Positions 52,096-61,093 of a stretch of 64,000 nt of DNA are shown here, piece after piece (position 1 is the first letter of the stretch; each line of letters opens with the position of its first letter). The stretch is from DASZTV01 sp035548125 (lineage in GTDB: Bacteria; Actinomycetota; Actinomycetes; JAFAQI01): the NCBI GenBank assembly GCA_035548125.1, contig DASZTV010000032.1, forward strand, positions 11,444 through 75,443. Reading direction: 5' to 3'. The position numbers were made by a program, and so were the translations under genes. The notes beneath the pieces were generated by a model. The model was not told the DNA's origin. It made no database searches and worked only from the letters and a program-made list of their open reading frames with translations.

Positions 52096-53673
52096 ATGTC
52101 GAACATGCGGTTGCCCCTCGACGGCGCTCACTGGGTCGATCACATCGCGCGTCACGCGTTCGCGATTCCCGACGAGGTCGCCATTCGCTTCATGGGCGAG
52201 TCGATCACCTGGTCGCAGCTCGACGAGCGGATCCACCGGCTCGCTGCGGGCCTCGCCGCGCAAGGGGTGAGCAAGGGCGACCGGGTCGCGATCCTGATGA
52301 CCAACCGCCCGGAGTTCGTCGAGATCGCGATCGCCGCCAGCGCGGTCGGGGCGATCGCCGTCCCGTTGAACTTCCGGCTGGCTCCCGACGAGGTCGCCTA
52401 CATCCTCGGCCACAGCGGCTCGCGGGTGATCGTCACGGACTCGCTGCTGCAGCCGCTGGCGCAGGCCTCCGTCGCCGTGTCGGCCGACCCGCCGCTCATC
52501 GTGGTGAGCGGACTCGAGGGGGACGGCGGCGACGGCGTGATCTCCTACGACGCGCTGCTCGGTGATCGCGCCGATGCACCCGAGGTCGTGATCGACGAGC
52601 GCGATGTCGCGCTGATCATGTACACCTCCGGGACCACTGGGCGTCCCAAGGGCGCGATGCTCACCCACCTCAACTTGCTGATGCAGTCGGTCACCTCGAT
52701 CCGGACGTCGCGAATCCAGGGCGACGACGTGGTGTCGCTGTGCAACGTCCCGCTGTTCCACATCGCCGGGATCGGCGGTATGCCGGTCTCGCTGATGGTC
52801 GGCGCCAAGACGGTGATCATGCCGACCGGGCTGTTCGATGCGGAGTCGACGCTCGAGATCGTGGAGAGCGAGAAGGTCACCTCGCTGTTCCTGGTGCCGG
52901 CGCAGTGGCAGATCATGTGCGCGCACCCCGACGCGACGCGTCGATGCGCGTCGCTGCGCACGATCGCATGGGGTGCTGCGCCCGCGTCGGTCAGCCTCCT
53001 CGAGGAGATGGCGCGGGTCTTCCCCCACACCGAGATCATCTCGGTCTTCGGCCAGACCGAGATGTCTCCGGTGACCACCGCGCTGCCGGGCGCGGACGCG
53101 GTCCGCAAGATCGGCTCGGTCGGCAAGGTCATTCCCACGATCGTCGCGCGGGTCGTCGACGACGAGATGAACGACGTGAAGCCGGGAGAAGTCGGCGAGA
53201 TCGTCTACCGCGGGCCGACTCTCATGGCCGGCTACTGGAACGACCCCGAGGCGACCGCGGAGGCCTACGCCGGCGGCTGGTTCCACTCCGGCGACCTGGT
53301 GCGCGCCGACGAGGAGGGCTTCCTCTACGTCGTCGACCGCAAGAAGGACATGATCATCTCGGGCGGCGAGAACATCTACTGCGCCGAGGTGGAGAACGTC
53401 CTCGCGGCCCATCCGGCCGTCTCCGAGGTCGCGGTGATCGGCGTGGCCCACGAGAAGTGGGGGGAGACGCCGGCCGCGATTGTCGTACCGGCGGACCCCG
53501 ACGCACCGCCGTCGTTGGACGACCTCATCGAGTTCTCCCGCGACCGGCTCGCGTCGTACAAGAAGCCGACGGTCCTCGTCGTGCTCCCAGAGCTTCCCCG
53601 CAACGCCTCGGGCAAGGTCCTCAAGCACGAGCTGCGCGCGCGCCACCAGAAGGGCGAGCTTCCCGTCTCGTGA
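52096..53673 (+). CDS. Acyl-CoA synthetase (AMP-forming, FadD-type)
   Basis: 525 residues. ANL superfamily ligase that activates a carboxylic acid as acyl-AMP and then acyl-CoA. Motifs: IMYTSGTTGRPKGAMLTH (ATP loop), WGAAPASVSLLEEM, FGQTEMSPVTT, GWFHSGDLVRADEEGF with the hinge region VDRKKDMIISGGENIYCAEVE, and the C-terminal catalytic Lys in PRNASGKVLKHELR. Chain-length choice not evident; the context suggests a cyclic or branched acid. GTGA overlap with the TetR gene. Confidence 0.93.
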   Translation: MSNMRLPLDGAHWVDHIARHAFAIPDEVAIRFMGESITWSQLDERIHRLAAGLAAQGVSKGDRVAILMTNRPEFVEIAIAASAVGAIAVPLNFRLAPDEVAYILGHSGSRVIVTDSLLQPLAQASVAVSADPPLIVVSGLEGDGGDGVISYDALLGDRADAPEVVIDERDVALIMYTSGTTGRPKGAMLTHLNLLMQSVTSIRTSRIQGDDVVSLCNVPLFHIAGIGGMPVSLMVGAKTVIMPTGLFDAESTLEIVESEKVTSLFLVPAQWQIMCAHPDATRRCASLRTIAWGAAPASVSLLEEMARVFPHTEIISVFGQTEMSPVTTALPGADAVRKIGSVGKVIPTIVARVVDDEMNDVKPGEVGEIVYRGPTLMAGYWNDPEATAEAYAGGWFHSGDLVRADEEGFLYVVDRKKDMIISGGENIYCAEVENVLAAHPAVSEVAVIGVAHEKWGETPAAIVVPADPDAPPSLDDLIEFSRDRLASYKKPTVLVVLPELPRNASGKVLKHELRARHQKGELPVS

Positions 53674-54317
53674 CCGAGACCAAGACCGGCCCGCGGTGGA
53701 GTCGGCTCGAACACGACGAGCGCCGCGAGCAGATCCTCGGCACGGCGCGGACGCTGTTCACCCAGCGTCCTTATGCCGCCGTGTCGACGATGGAGATCGC
53801 CGATGCCGCCGGCGTGACCCGTGGGCTGCTGCACCACTACTTCGGCACGAAGCGCTCGCTCTATCTCGAGGTCGTCAAGGAGCTGGTCGACGCACCTGTG
53901 CTCAGCGTGCTCGACGCGCTGACCGTCGGACCGGCCGACGGGGCGTCGATGCCGAGCTGGCAGGACAGCGTCGCGCTCTGGATGGACGTCGTCGAGACCA
54001 ACCAGGAGGCCTGGCTCGCGGCGATCGGGGCCGGTGAGACCGGCCGGGACCGCGCGATGCACGACATCCTCAACGAGTCGCGGGAACGCACCGCGAGCCA
54101 GGTGATCACCGTCCTCGGCCTCGACGAGAAGCGGACCCCGGAGGTACGCGCGGTGGTGCGCGGTTTCGGCGGGTTCGCCGAGCAGATCACCCGGGAGTGG
54201 CTGCAGCGCGGGCGGCTCACCAAGGAGCAGGCGCGGGTGCTGCTCGTAGGTGCGCTGCCCGGCATGATCGAGCGGCTGCTCCCTGACGTGGTCGCCGCGC
54301 GCGGAGCCAAGAAGTGA
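53670..54317 (+). CDS. TetR-family repressor
   Basis: 215 residues, GTG start overlapping the ligase stop. HTH at about 18-65: RREQILGTARTLFTQRPYAAVSTMEIADAAGVTRGLLHHYFGTKRSLY. The C-terminal ligand pocket (WLAAIGAGETGRD, VRGFGGFAEQITREWL) resembles lipid/steroid-responsive TetR proteins such as KstR2-like ones. Being inside the operon it probably controls it, with a CoA ester as ligand (inference). Confidence 0.9.
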   Translation: MTETKTGPRWSRLEHDERREQILGTARTLFTQRPYAAVSTMEIADAAGVTRGLLHHYFGTKRSLYLEVVKELVDAPVLSVLDALTVGPADGASMPSWQDSVALWMDVVETNQEAWLAAIGAGETGRDRAMHDILNESRERTASQVITVLGLDEKRTPEVRAVVRGFGGFAEQITREWLQRGRLTKEQARVLLVGALPGMIERLLPDVVAARGAKK

Positions 54318-55735
54318 GGCACCGGCGCCGGTGGGCCGGCGCGATCCTGGTGCCCGCCGGCGCGCTCGTCCTCGCGATGGTCGAGCCGGCCGGCAGCGCC
54401 TCGGCCGCGCACGTCCGTACCCGGATCGAGCCGGGCACCGCCGCGGCGACGGCCAGCGTCCTCGGCATCACCCCTGGTGTGTCCGGACTGACGTTGAGCG
54501 CCACGATCGGCGAGTCGTCCGCCGCGTTCCAGCACACCGAGACGCAGGCGAAGTCCGGGACGCTGGATCTCGGGTCGCTCGGCCTGGTGCTGGCAACCAG
54601 CCAGTTCTGCGGCCGCCCCGAGCTCTCCTCGGACGAACAGCCCCACCCGATCACTGCCGACTCCGAGACCGGTCCTCGTCACGCCACCCGTGGGACGAAG
54701 GGCCTCGGCCACGAGTCGGTCGCGGTCGACACGGATCCGGAGTCCGCAGTCGCCACCACGACGACGATCGACCAGCAGCTGCCGGGTCTGGTGTGGGTGC
54801 GCGGCCGCTCCCGCGCCAGCGTTCGCTACGTCGACGGCGTCGCCCAGGTCGCGACCAGCACGGTCACCGAGGACGTGACGCTGCTCGGCGGCAAGGTCCG
54901 CTTCGAAGGTATGCACTGGACCGCGAAGCGCACCAGCGGAACCTCGACGACCCGCAGTACCGACTTCTCGTTCGGCCGGGTCACGATCGGGGGCGTCCCG
55001 ATGTCCGCCCCGGATTCGGCGCCCGAGACGACGATCTCGCTGATCAACAAGGTGCTCGCGCCGCTCGGCCTGTCCGCCGTTCAGCCGGTCCGCTCGACCA
55101 ACCAGCACTCGGGCTCGGTAGCGATCGGGCCCTTCACGTTGCGGTTCAGCGGCTCGGCGCTCGAGCGCTCGATCCTCAAGCCCACGGTCAACAACGTGAT
55201 CGCCGTCGAGACCCTGCTCAAGAAGATCGGACGCCCGGGCAGCAACTGCGCCGACGTGCGGCAGCTGATCGACAACCTCGACGACAACATCGGCTCGCTC
55301 GGCAACATCGTGCTGGAGATCGCCGCGGGCGCCGGGTCATTGGACCTTCAGTTCGGCGGTGTCGCCGCCGCCGCGCAGAACGCCCCGAACTTCCTCAACC
55401 CGTTCGGCCAGGGCGGCGTCCCACCGCCGATCGGCGGCGGTCCCGCGACCTCCGCCGGGACCGGATCGCGGTTGCCGTCCGCCTCGCCTCCCGGCACGAC
55501 CGCGGTGAGCGGTGGCGAGCCGACCGGCGCCACGCCTGCCGTCGCGGCCGCAGCGCAGCGCTGCGTCAGCACCAGCCCCTCGCGGGCGCACAGCTGCTGG
55601 CACGGACTCGCCACCGTGGCCTCGACCGGCGCGCTCGCGGTCGGTGTCGCGTTGCTCGTCGCCGACGTCGCCGTGACCCGTCGTCGTCGTACCAACGCTT
55701 CGCCCGCCAACCCGAGGAGTGCTGCCAGTGAGTGA
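54314..55735 (+). CDS. Secreted choice-of-anchor-P-like surface protein
   Basis: 473 residues, GTG start with GTGA overlap. Signal peptide 1-32 (LVLAMVEPAGSASAA). Body rich in Thr/Ser and beta strands (LDLGSLGLVLATSQFCGRPE, VTEDVTLLGGKVRFEGMHWTA) in the manner of choice-of-anchor P proteins. A low-complexity Gly/Pro/Thr stretch (about 360-415) precedes a C-terminal transmembrane helix (ALAVGVALLVADVAV) and RRRR, so it is anchored in the membrane facing outward. Placed directly before the transporter genes, it may help capture or pass the substrate (inference). Confidence 0.6.
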   Translation: MRHRRRWAGAILVPAGALVLAMVEPAGSASAAHVRTRIEPGTAAATASVLGITPGVSGLTLSATIGESSAAFQHTETQAKSGTLDLGSLGLVLATSQFCGRPELSSDEQPHPITADSETGPRHATRGTKGLGHESVAVDTDPESAVATTTTIDQQLPGLVWVRGRSRASVRYVDGVAQVATSTVTEDVTLLGGKVRFEGMHWTAKRTSGTSTTRSTDFSFGRVTIGGVPMSAPDSAPETTISLINKVLAPLGLSAVQPVRSTNQHSGSVAIGPFTLRFSGSALERSILKPTVNNVIAVETLLKKIGRPGSNCADVRQLIDNLDDNIGSLGNIVLEIAAGAGSLDLQFGGVAAAAQNAPNFLNPFGQGGVPPPIGGGPATSAGTGSRLPSASPPGTTAVSGGEPTGATPAVAAAAQRCVSTSPSRAHSCWHGLATVASTGALAVGVALLVADVAVTRRRRTNASPANPRSAASE

Positions 55736-57419
55736 CGGCTCCCGCTTTCGGCTGCCGGCCTCGGACCGCCACCTGCTGGCCGGGTACGGGCCCGGGATCT
55801 TTCTGGTCGCCGCCTTCCTGCTGATGTCGTTGCTGGTGCCGACGATCGCGCCGGAGCAGAACGTGTCGAGCTCGTCGGCGAGCTCGGCCGACGTCGGTTC
55901 GTTGCCTGCTGCAGGCGGGGGCGACGGCTCGCCGGCGACTGCCTCCGGACACGGCCGGCAAGGCGGCGCCGGGGCCGGTGCGGGTGCCGCGAAGGGCGGG
56001 GTCGCCTCGTCGGTCTCCGGCGGTACGACCGAGAAGTGTGTCGGGCCGCAGGTGCCGGGAGACAGCTACTCCCCGCCGTGCGTGTCCTTCACCGGCTCCA
56101 ACGGCGGCGCCACCGCGCGCGGGGTGACCGGCAAGCAGATCACGATCACCTTCCGGATCCCCGCCGACAACCTGTCGAGCACCGACGCTGCGATCCAGCA
56201 GCTGGCGGGCAAGTACAACACCGCCGCGTTCAGCGACACCGAGGCGGACGTCAAGCGCACCATCGCCGACCTCGTCACCTACTTCAACCGGCACTTCCAG
56301 TTCTACGGCCGCAAGCTCTCGCTGCGGTACTTCAAGGGACACGGGACGCTGACGTCGGAGATCACCGGCGGCGGGCAGTCGCAGGCGAACGCCGACGCGT
56401 TGACGGTCGCCGACTCCTACCACGCGTTTGCCGATGTCTCGGCCTTCTCCCAGCCGTTCGGGCAGGCGCTGTCCCAGCAGCACGTGATCAACATCGGTTC
56501 GCCGTACATGTCACTGGGCTGGTACCAGCAGTACGCGCCGTACGCGTGGAGCTTCTTCCCCAACTGCACGACCGCGACCCAGGGCGGCGCCGGCAACGTG
56601 GTGCGTCAGCTGCTCCCGCAGAAGGTGACCTGGGCCGGGAAGGGCGTCTCCAATGGGCAGCGCCGGCGGTTCGCGGTGATCGCGCCGGACAACCCGATCT
56701 ACCAGTCGTGCATCCACATCGTGACCCGGGCCATGGCGAACGCCGGTCACCCGGCGACCGACACGTTGTCCTACACGGCGAACCTCTCCGAGCTCTCGCA
56801 GGAGGCGGCGGCCCTCGAGCAGCGGATGGTCAACGACAAGATCACCACCGTCATCTGCGCCTGTGACCCGATCACGTTGATCTATCTCACCGGCGACTTC
56901 GACAACGCCGACTACGAACCGGAGATCATCAACAGCGGCGGCGCCTTCACCGACGAGGACGTCGTCGCGCAGCTGTTCGACAAGAGCGTGTGGGCGCACG
57001 CCGCCGGAGAGACGTTCAACGGCACGACGCCGCCGTTCGGCTCGTCACTCGGTTACTTCGCGGCGAAGTCCGTCGACCCGACGCACGTGCCGGCGCACGA
57101 GGTGGATGTCTTCTACGAGGACCTCTACATCCTGGCGCTCGGCATCCAGCAGGCCGGTCCCGACCTGACGCCGGCGGCGTTCCAGCGCGGGCTGTTCAGC
57201 TACCGCGGCGGCGACGGTGAGTACGGGCCGTGGTCGTTCAACCAGGGCGGGCACGGCATCTGGACGCCGCAGTACAAGTTCCGGGTCGAGTGGTGGAACC
57301 CGACCGTCGCATCGCCGTTCAACGGCCAGCTCGGCACCTGGGTCGTCGGCAAGCGCTGGTTCGGGCTGAACGAGTCCTCCGGCCGTTACATGCCGGTCTT
57401 CCCGCACGGGCCGCAATGA
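55728..57419 (+). CDS. Membrane-tethered ABC substrate-binding protein (Leu/Ile/Val-binding fold)
   Basis: 563 residues from GTG 55728, 8 bases after GAGGAG, overlapping the preceding stop by 8 bases. In place of a lipobox it has an N-terminal transmembrane helix (GIFLVAAFLLMSLLVPTIA, about 23-41), then a Ser/Gly/Ala linker (50-100) and a type I periplasmic-binding fold (VTGKQITITFRIP, LVTYFNRHFQFYGRKLSLRYF, FAVIAPDNPIYQSC). Binding-site residues for branched-chain amino acids are not recognisable, so a different ligand is likely. Coupled by ATGA to the transporter gene. Confidence 0.82.
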   Translation: MSDGSRFRLPASDRHLLAGYGPGIFLVAAFLLMSLLVPTIAPEQNVSSSSASSADVGSLPAAGGGDGSPATASGHGRQGGAGAGAGAAKGGVASSVSGGTTEKCVGPQVPGDSYSPPCVSFTGSNGGATARGVTGKQITITFRIPADNLSSTDAAIQQLAGKYNTAAFSDTEADVKRTIADLVTYFNRHFQFYGRKLSLRYFKGHGTLTSEITGGGQSQANADALTVADSYHAFADVSAFSQPFGQALSQQHVINIGSPYMSLGWYQQYAPYAWSFFPNCTTATQGGAGNVVRQLLPQKVTWAGKGVSNGQRRRFAVIAPDNPIYQSCIHIVTRAMANAGHPATDTLSYTANLSELSQEAAALEQRMVNDKITTVICACDPITLIYLTGDFDNADYEPEIINSGGAFTDEDVVAQLFDKSVWAHAAGETFNGTTPPFGSSLGYFAAKSVDPTHVPAHEVDVFYEDLYILALGIQQAGPDLTPAAFQRGLFSYRGGDGEYGPWSFNQGGHGIWTPQYKFRVEWWNPTVASPFNGQLGTWVVGKRWFGLNESSGRYMPVFPHGPQ

Positions 57420-60400
57420 GCGGCCGCCGCTTCGGCAGACCGGGTCTGCTCGTCACCGCGACCGGTGTCGCGGTGCTCGTCGTGCTGCTGCTGACCCAGG
57501 TCGACTCGCACGACGTCCCGATGGGCACCGTCCTCTACGGCGTGCTCTACGGCAGCCTGAACGGGCTGCTTGCGGTCGGGTTGGTGCTGCTCTACCGGGT
57601 GACCCGTTCGCTGAACTTCGCGTACGGCGCGATGGGCGGCCTGCCCGCCGGCATCGCGGCCTCGCTCTACCTGTCCCACCACGTGCCGTGGGCGGCGTGC
57701 GTCGCGCTGAGTGTCGGGTTGGGGCTGCTCGTCGGGCTGGCGACCGGTGCGCTGGTCAACTGGCGGTTCAGCAACTCGCCGCGCCTCGTCCTGACCGTCG
57801 CGACGATCGGTCTGGCGCAGCTGCTCGGCGGCATCGCGATCTACGTTCCGCGATGGTTTCACGGCCCGGCGCTGATCCCCGCCTTCGCCACCGGGCTGAC
57901 CAAATGGCACACCCAGATCACGCCGGTGCTGTTCAACGGCAACGACCTCGTCGTGCTGATCGCCGTACCCCTCGTCGTCGTCGCGGTGTCGTGGTTCCTG
58001 CTGCGCACCGACGCCGGGCGGGCGGTCCGCGCGATCGCCGACAACCCCGACCGCGCCCGGCTCGCCGGCGTACCCGCCCGCCGCCTGATGCTGCTCGTGT
58101 GGGCGGTGGCCGGCGGGGTGGCCGCGCTCGCGGTGACGCTGCAGGCCCCTTCCGCGGGAGTGCCGCTCAACGTCGCGGCCGGACCGGCCATCCTGCTGCC
58201 CTCGCTCGCGGCCGCGATCGTCGCCGGCATGCGCTCGATGCCGGGAGCGTTCCTCGCCGGGATCGGCCTGGGTGTCGTCGAGTCGGTGGTCCGGCTCGAC
58301 GTCTCGAAGCAGTCCGTCGAGGAGCCGATCTTTCTCGGCATCATCCTGCTCGCGCTGCTCGTCCAGCACCGCGGCGAGAGCCGCGCCGAGGCCGACGACG
58401 CGTCGTTCACCGCGATCGGCGCGACGCACCCGCTCCCCGATTCGCTGCGCAAGCTGCCGGCGGTACGCGTGACACGCGTCGTGGTGCTCGCGGCGGTCGT
58501 CGCGCTCGCGCTCGCGATGCCTGCCCTGCTGTCCAGCGGCAGGCTCTACCAGGTCACCACGGGGTTGGTCTTCGCGATGGCGGCGCTGTCCCTCGTCGTC
58601 CTCACCGGCTGGTCCGGGACGGTCAGTCTCGGCCAGATGGCCACGGTGGGTGTCGGCGCGATCGTGGCCGGGGACCTCGTGATGCATCTCGACCTGGACT
58701 TCTTCCAGGCGATGGTGGTCGCGGGCGTCGCCGGCGGCGCGGTGTCACTGCTGCTCGGCCTCCCGGCGCTGCGGGTGCGCGGGCTCTACCTGGCCGTCAC
58801 GACCCTGGCGTTCGCCGTCACCGCGAACGACTTCATCTTCAACCCGTCGAACTTCCCGAGCCTGCTCCCCGCGTCTGTCGTGAAGCCGGTGCTGTGGAAG
58901 CGGTTCGACCTCACCGGCCAGGGCGACCTGTATCTGTTGTGCCTCGGGCTGCTGGCGTTGTGGATCGTCCTGCTCGTCGGGCTTCGCCGTGGCCGGCCCG
59001 GCCGGGCGATCATCGCCGTACGAGACAACCGGGTCGGCGCCGAGGCAGCGTCGGTGTCGAGTGTGCGGACCCGCCTCATGGCGTTCACGCTGTCCGGTGT
59101 CATCGCCGGTGTCGCGGGTGCGCTCGACGTACTGGTGCTCGGCGGCGTGAACTTCCAGTCGTTCCAGGTCACCGACAGCATCGCGGTGTTGTCGATGGTG
59201 GTGATCGGCGGCTCGGCCTCGATCGGCGGCTCGCTCGCCGGGGTGGCGTTGATCCAGTGGATCGCGATCCAGTTCCCGACCTCGCAGCTGTTGCTGACCG
59301 GCGTCGGCCTGCTCGTGGTCCTCGTCGTCGTACCGTCCGGCCTGGCAGGGGTCGCCGAGCGGGTGCGCGACTGGCTGCTCGTACGGATCGCCCGCCGCCG
59401 CGGCTGGGACACCAGCGTCTGGGCCGACTCCACCCCCGACCCGAAACGCGATCTTGCACTTTTCAACGTCGAAACCGCCGATTCGACGTTGAAAAGTGCA
59501 AGATCGCGTGACGACGGGGCGGATGTCCTGCTCGAGTGCTCGTCGGTCAACGCGGCGTACGGCTCGATGCAGGTGCTGTTCGGTGTCGACCTCACCGTCC
59601 GCAAGGGCGAGATCGTCGCGCTGCTCGGTACGAACGGCGCGGGCAAGTCCAGCCTGCTGCGGACCGTCACCGGCCTGCTCCCGGCGCGATCCGGCACGGT
59701 GCACTTCGCGGGTCGCGACATCACCGCGCAGCCGACCGAGCAGACCGCCCGGGCCGGGCTGACGATGATGCCGGGCGGGCGCGGCGTCTTCCCGTCACTC
59801 TCGGTCGCCGAGAACCTGCGGATCGCGGGTTGGGTGCATCGCAAGGACGCCGCCGCAACGCGCGCCGGACTCGACGAGGTCTACGAGCTGTTCCCGTTGC
59901 TGCGCGAGCGAAGCGGTCAGGCCGCGGGGGACATGTCGGGCGGGCAGCAGCAGATGCTGTCGCTGGCCATGGCGTTCCTCGCCAAGCCGACCCTGCTGTG
60001 CATCGACGAGCTGAGTCTCGGGCTGGCGCCGTCGGTGGTGGCGAACCTGCTCGACGCGGTACGCCGGATCCACGCCAGCGGCGTCACGGTTGTCATCGTC
60101 GAGCAGTCGGTCGACGTCGCGGTGGCCATCGCCCAGCGGGCGACGTTCCTCGAGAAGGGTCAGGTCCGCTTCGTCGGCCCGACCAAGGATCTGCTCGCTC
60201 ACGACGAGCTGCTGCGTGCGGTCTTCATCGGCGGCCCCGCCAAGCCGGCGAAGAAGCGCGCCGCCAAGCGCGCCAAGGTGGTCGAGCCGGCCGACCGTAC
60301 GCCCGCACTTCGCGCGTACGGGTTGCGCAAGGCGTTCGGCGGCATTGTTGCGGTCAATCAGGTGGACCTCACGGTCGGTCAGGGCGAGATCGTCGGGCTG

Positions 60401-61093
60401 ATCGGGCACAACGGCGCCGGCAAGACCACCATCTTCGACCTGCTATGCGGGTTCACTGCCGCTGACGGCGGCCGGTTCTACCTCGGCGAGGAGGACATCA
60501 CGTCCTACCCGTCGTGGGGTCGGTCGGCGCTCGGCCTCGGACGGTCGTTCCAGGACGCCCGGCTGTTCGGGAGCCTGACGGTCGCCGAGACGCTTTCGGT
60601 CGCCTACGAGCGTCACCTCGCTAACCGGGATCCGGTGGCGGCGGCGTTGCGCATGCCGGCCGCGGCCGCCAGCGAGGCGGCGCTCGCCGACGGTGTCGAC
60701 CGGCTGATCGAGGAGTTCGGTCTTGCGGCGTACCGGCATCGGCCCACCGGCAGTCTGTCGACCGGAACCCGCCGGATCGTGGAGCTCGCGTGCGTGATGG
60801 CACACGAGCCCACGGTGATGCTGCTGGACGAGCCGTCCGGCGGCGTCGCGCAACGGGAGACCGAAGCCCTCGCACCGCTGCTGCTGAAGCTCCGCGAGGA
60901 GACCGGCTGCGCGATGCTCGTTGTCGAGCACGCCATGGGCCTGATCAGCAGCATCTGCGACCGTCTGGTCGCCCTCGAGCTCGGTGCGGTGATCGCCGAC
61001 GGCACGCCCGCCGAAGTGCTCTCCCATCCAGCCGTCATCGCGAGCTATCTCGGTACCGACACCGCGCCTAACCTGGTCAAAGGAGCGTCATGA
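57416..61093 (+). CDS. Four-domain LivH-LivM-LivF-LivG fusion ABC transporter
   Basis: 1225 residues from ATG 57416 (ATGA overlap). Four units normally made separately lie in one chain: LivH permease about 35-325 (LYRVTRSLNFAYGAMGG, RAIADNPDRARLAGV), LivM permease about 345-655 (GWSGTVSLGQMATVGVGA, ALRVRGLYLAVTTLAFA), first ATPase about 700-940 (Walker A LLGTNGAGKSS, signature MSGGQQQM, Walker B LLCIDELSLGLAP) of LivF type, second ATPase about 955-1215 (LIGHNGAGKTT, signature replaced by LSTGTRR, Walker B VMLLDEPSGG) of LivG type. Between LivM and LivF the chain is encoded by a perfect palindrome. Lys/Ala-rich linker near 943-955. Predicted importer for the ligand of the preceding binding protein. 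Confidence 0.9.
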   Translation: MSGRRFGRPGLLVTATGVAVLVVLLLTQVDSHDVPMGTVLYGVLYGSLNGLLAVGLVLLYRVTRSLNFAYGAMGGLPAGIAASLYLSHHVPWAACVALSVGLGLLVGLATGALVNWRFSNSPRLVLTVATIGLAQLLGGIAIYVPRWFHGPALIPAFATGLTKWHTQITPVLFNGNDLVVLIAVPLVVVAVSWFLLRTDAGRAVRAIADNPDRARLAGVPARRLMLLVWAVAGGVAALAVTLQAPSAGVPLNVAAGPAILLPSLAAAIVAGMRSMPGAFLAGIGLGVVESVVRLDVSKQSVEEPIFLGIILLALLVQHRGESRAEADDASFTAIGATHPLPDSLRKLPAVRVTRVVVLAAVVALALAMPALLSSGRLYQVTTGLVFAMAALSLVVLTGWSGTVSLGQMATVGVGAIVAGDLVMHLDLDFFQAMVVAGVAGGAVSLLLGLPALRVRGLYLAVTTLAFAVTANDFIFNPSNFPSLLPASVVKPVLWKRFDLTGQGDLYLLCLGLLALWIVLLVGLRRGRPGRAIIAVRDNRVGAEAASVSSVRTRLMAFTLSGVIAGVAGALDVLVLGGVNFQSFQVTDSIAVLSMVVIGGSASIGGSLAGVALIQWIAIQFPTSQLLLTGVGLLVVLVVVPSGLAGVAERVRDWLLVRIARRRGWDTSVWADSTPDPKRDLALFNVETADSTLKSARSRDDGADVLLECSSVNAAYGSMQVLFGVDLTVRKGEIVALLGTNGAGKSSLLRTVTGLLPARSGTVHFAGRDITAQPTEQTARAGLTMMPGGRGVFPSLSVAENLRIAGWVHRKDAAATRAGLDEVYELFPLLRERSGQAAGDMSGGQQQMLSLAMAFLAKPTLLCIDELSLGLAPSVVANLLDAVRRIHASGVTVVIVEQSVDVAVAIAQRATFLEKGQVRFVGPTKDLLAHDELLRAVFIGGPAKPAKKRAAKRAKVVEPADRTPALRAYGLRKAFGGIVAVNQVDLTVGQGEIVGLIGHNGAGKTTIFDLLCGFTAADGGRFYLGEEDITSYPSWGRSALGLGRSFQDARLFGSLTVAETLSVAYERHLANRDPVAAALRMPAAAASEAALADGVDRLIEEFGLAAYRHRPTGSLSTGTRRIVELACVMAHEPTVMLLDEPSGGVAQRETEALAPLLLKLREETGCAMLVVEHAMGLISSICDRLVALELGAVIADGTPAEVLSHPAVIASYLGTDTAPNLVKGAS
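59447..59508. repeat. Perfect 27-bp inverted repeat inside the transporter coding region
   Basis: Left arm 59447-59473, 8-base spacer ACCGCCGA, right arm 59482-59508; the arms match without error. It encodes the linker residues DLALFNVETADSTLKSARSR in frame. The arms contain CTTGCACTTTTCAACG, much lower in GC than the flanks, so it looks inserted. Either a palindromic mobile repeat, or an intergenic hairpin between once-separate genes. Confidence 0.85.

Noticed and set aside
57230..57415. Upstream extension of the transporter fusion
   Set aside because: Lies inside the substrate-binding protein gene; ATG 57416 overlaps its stop in the usual coupled way.
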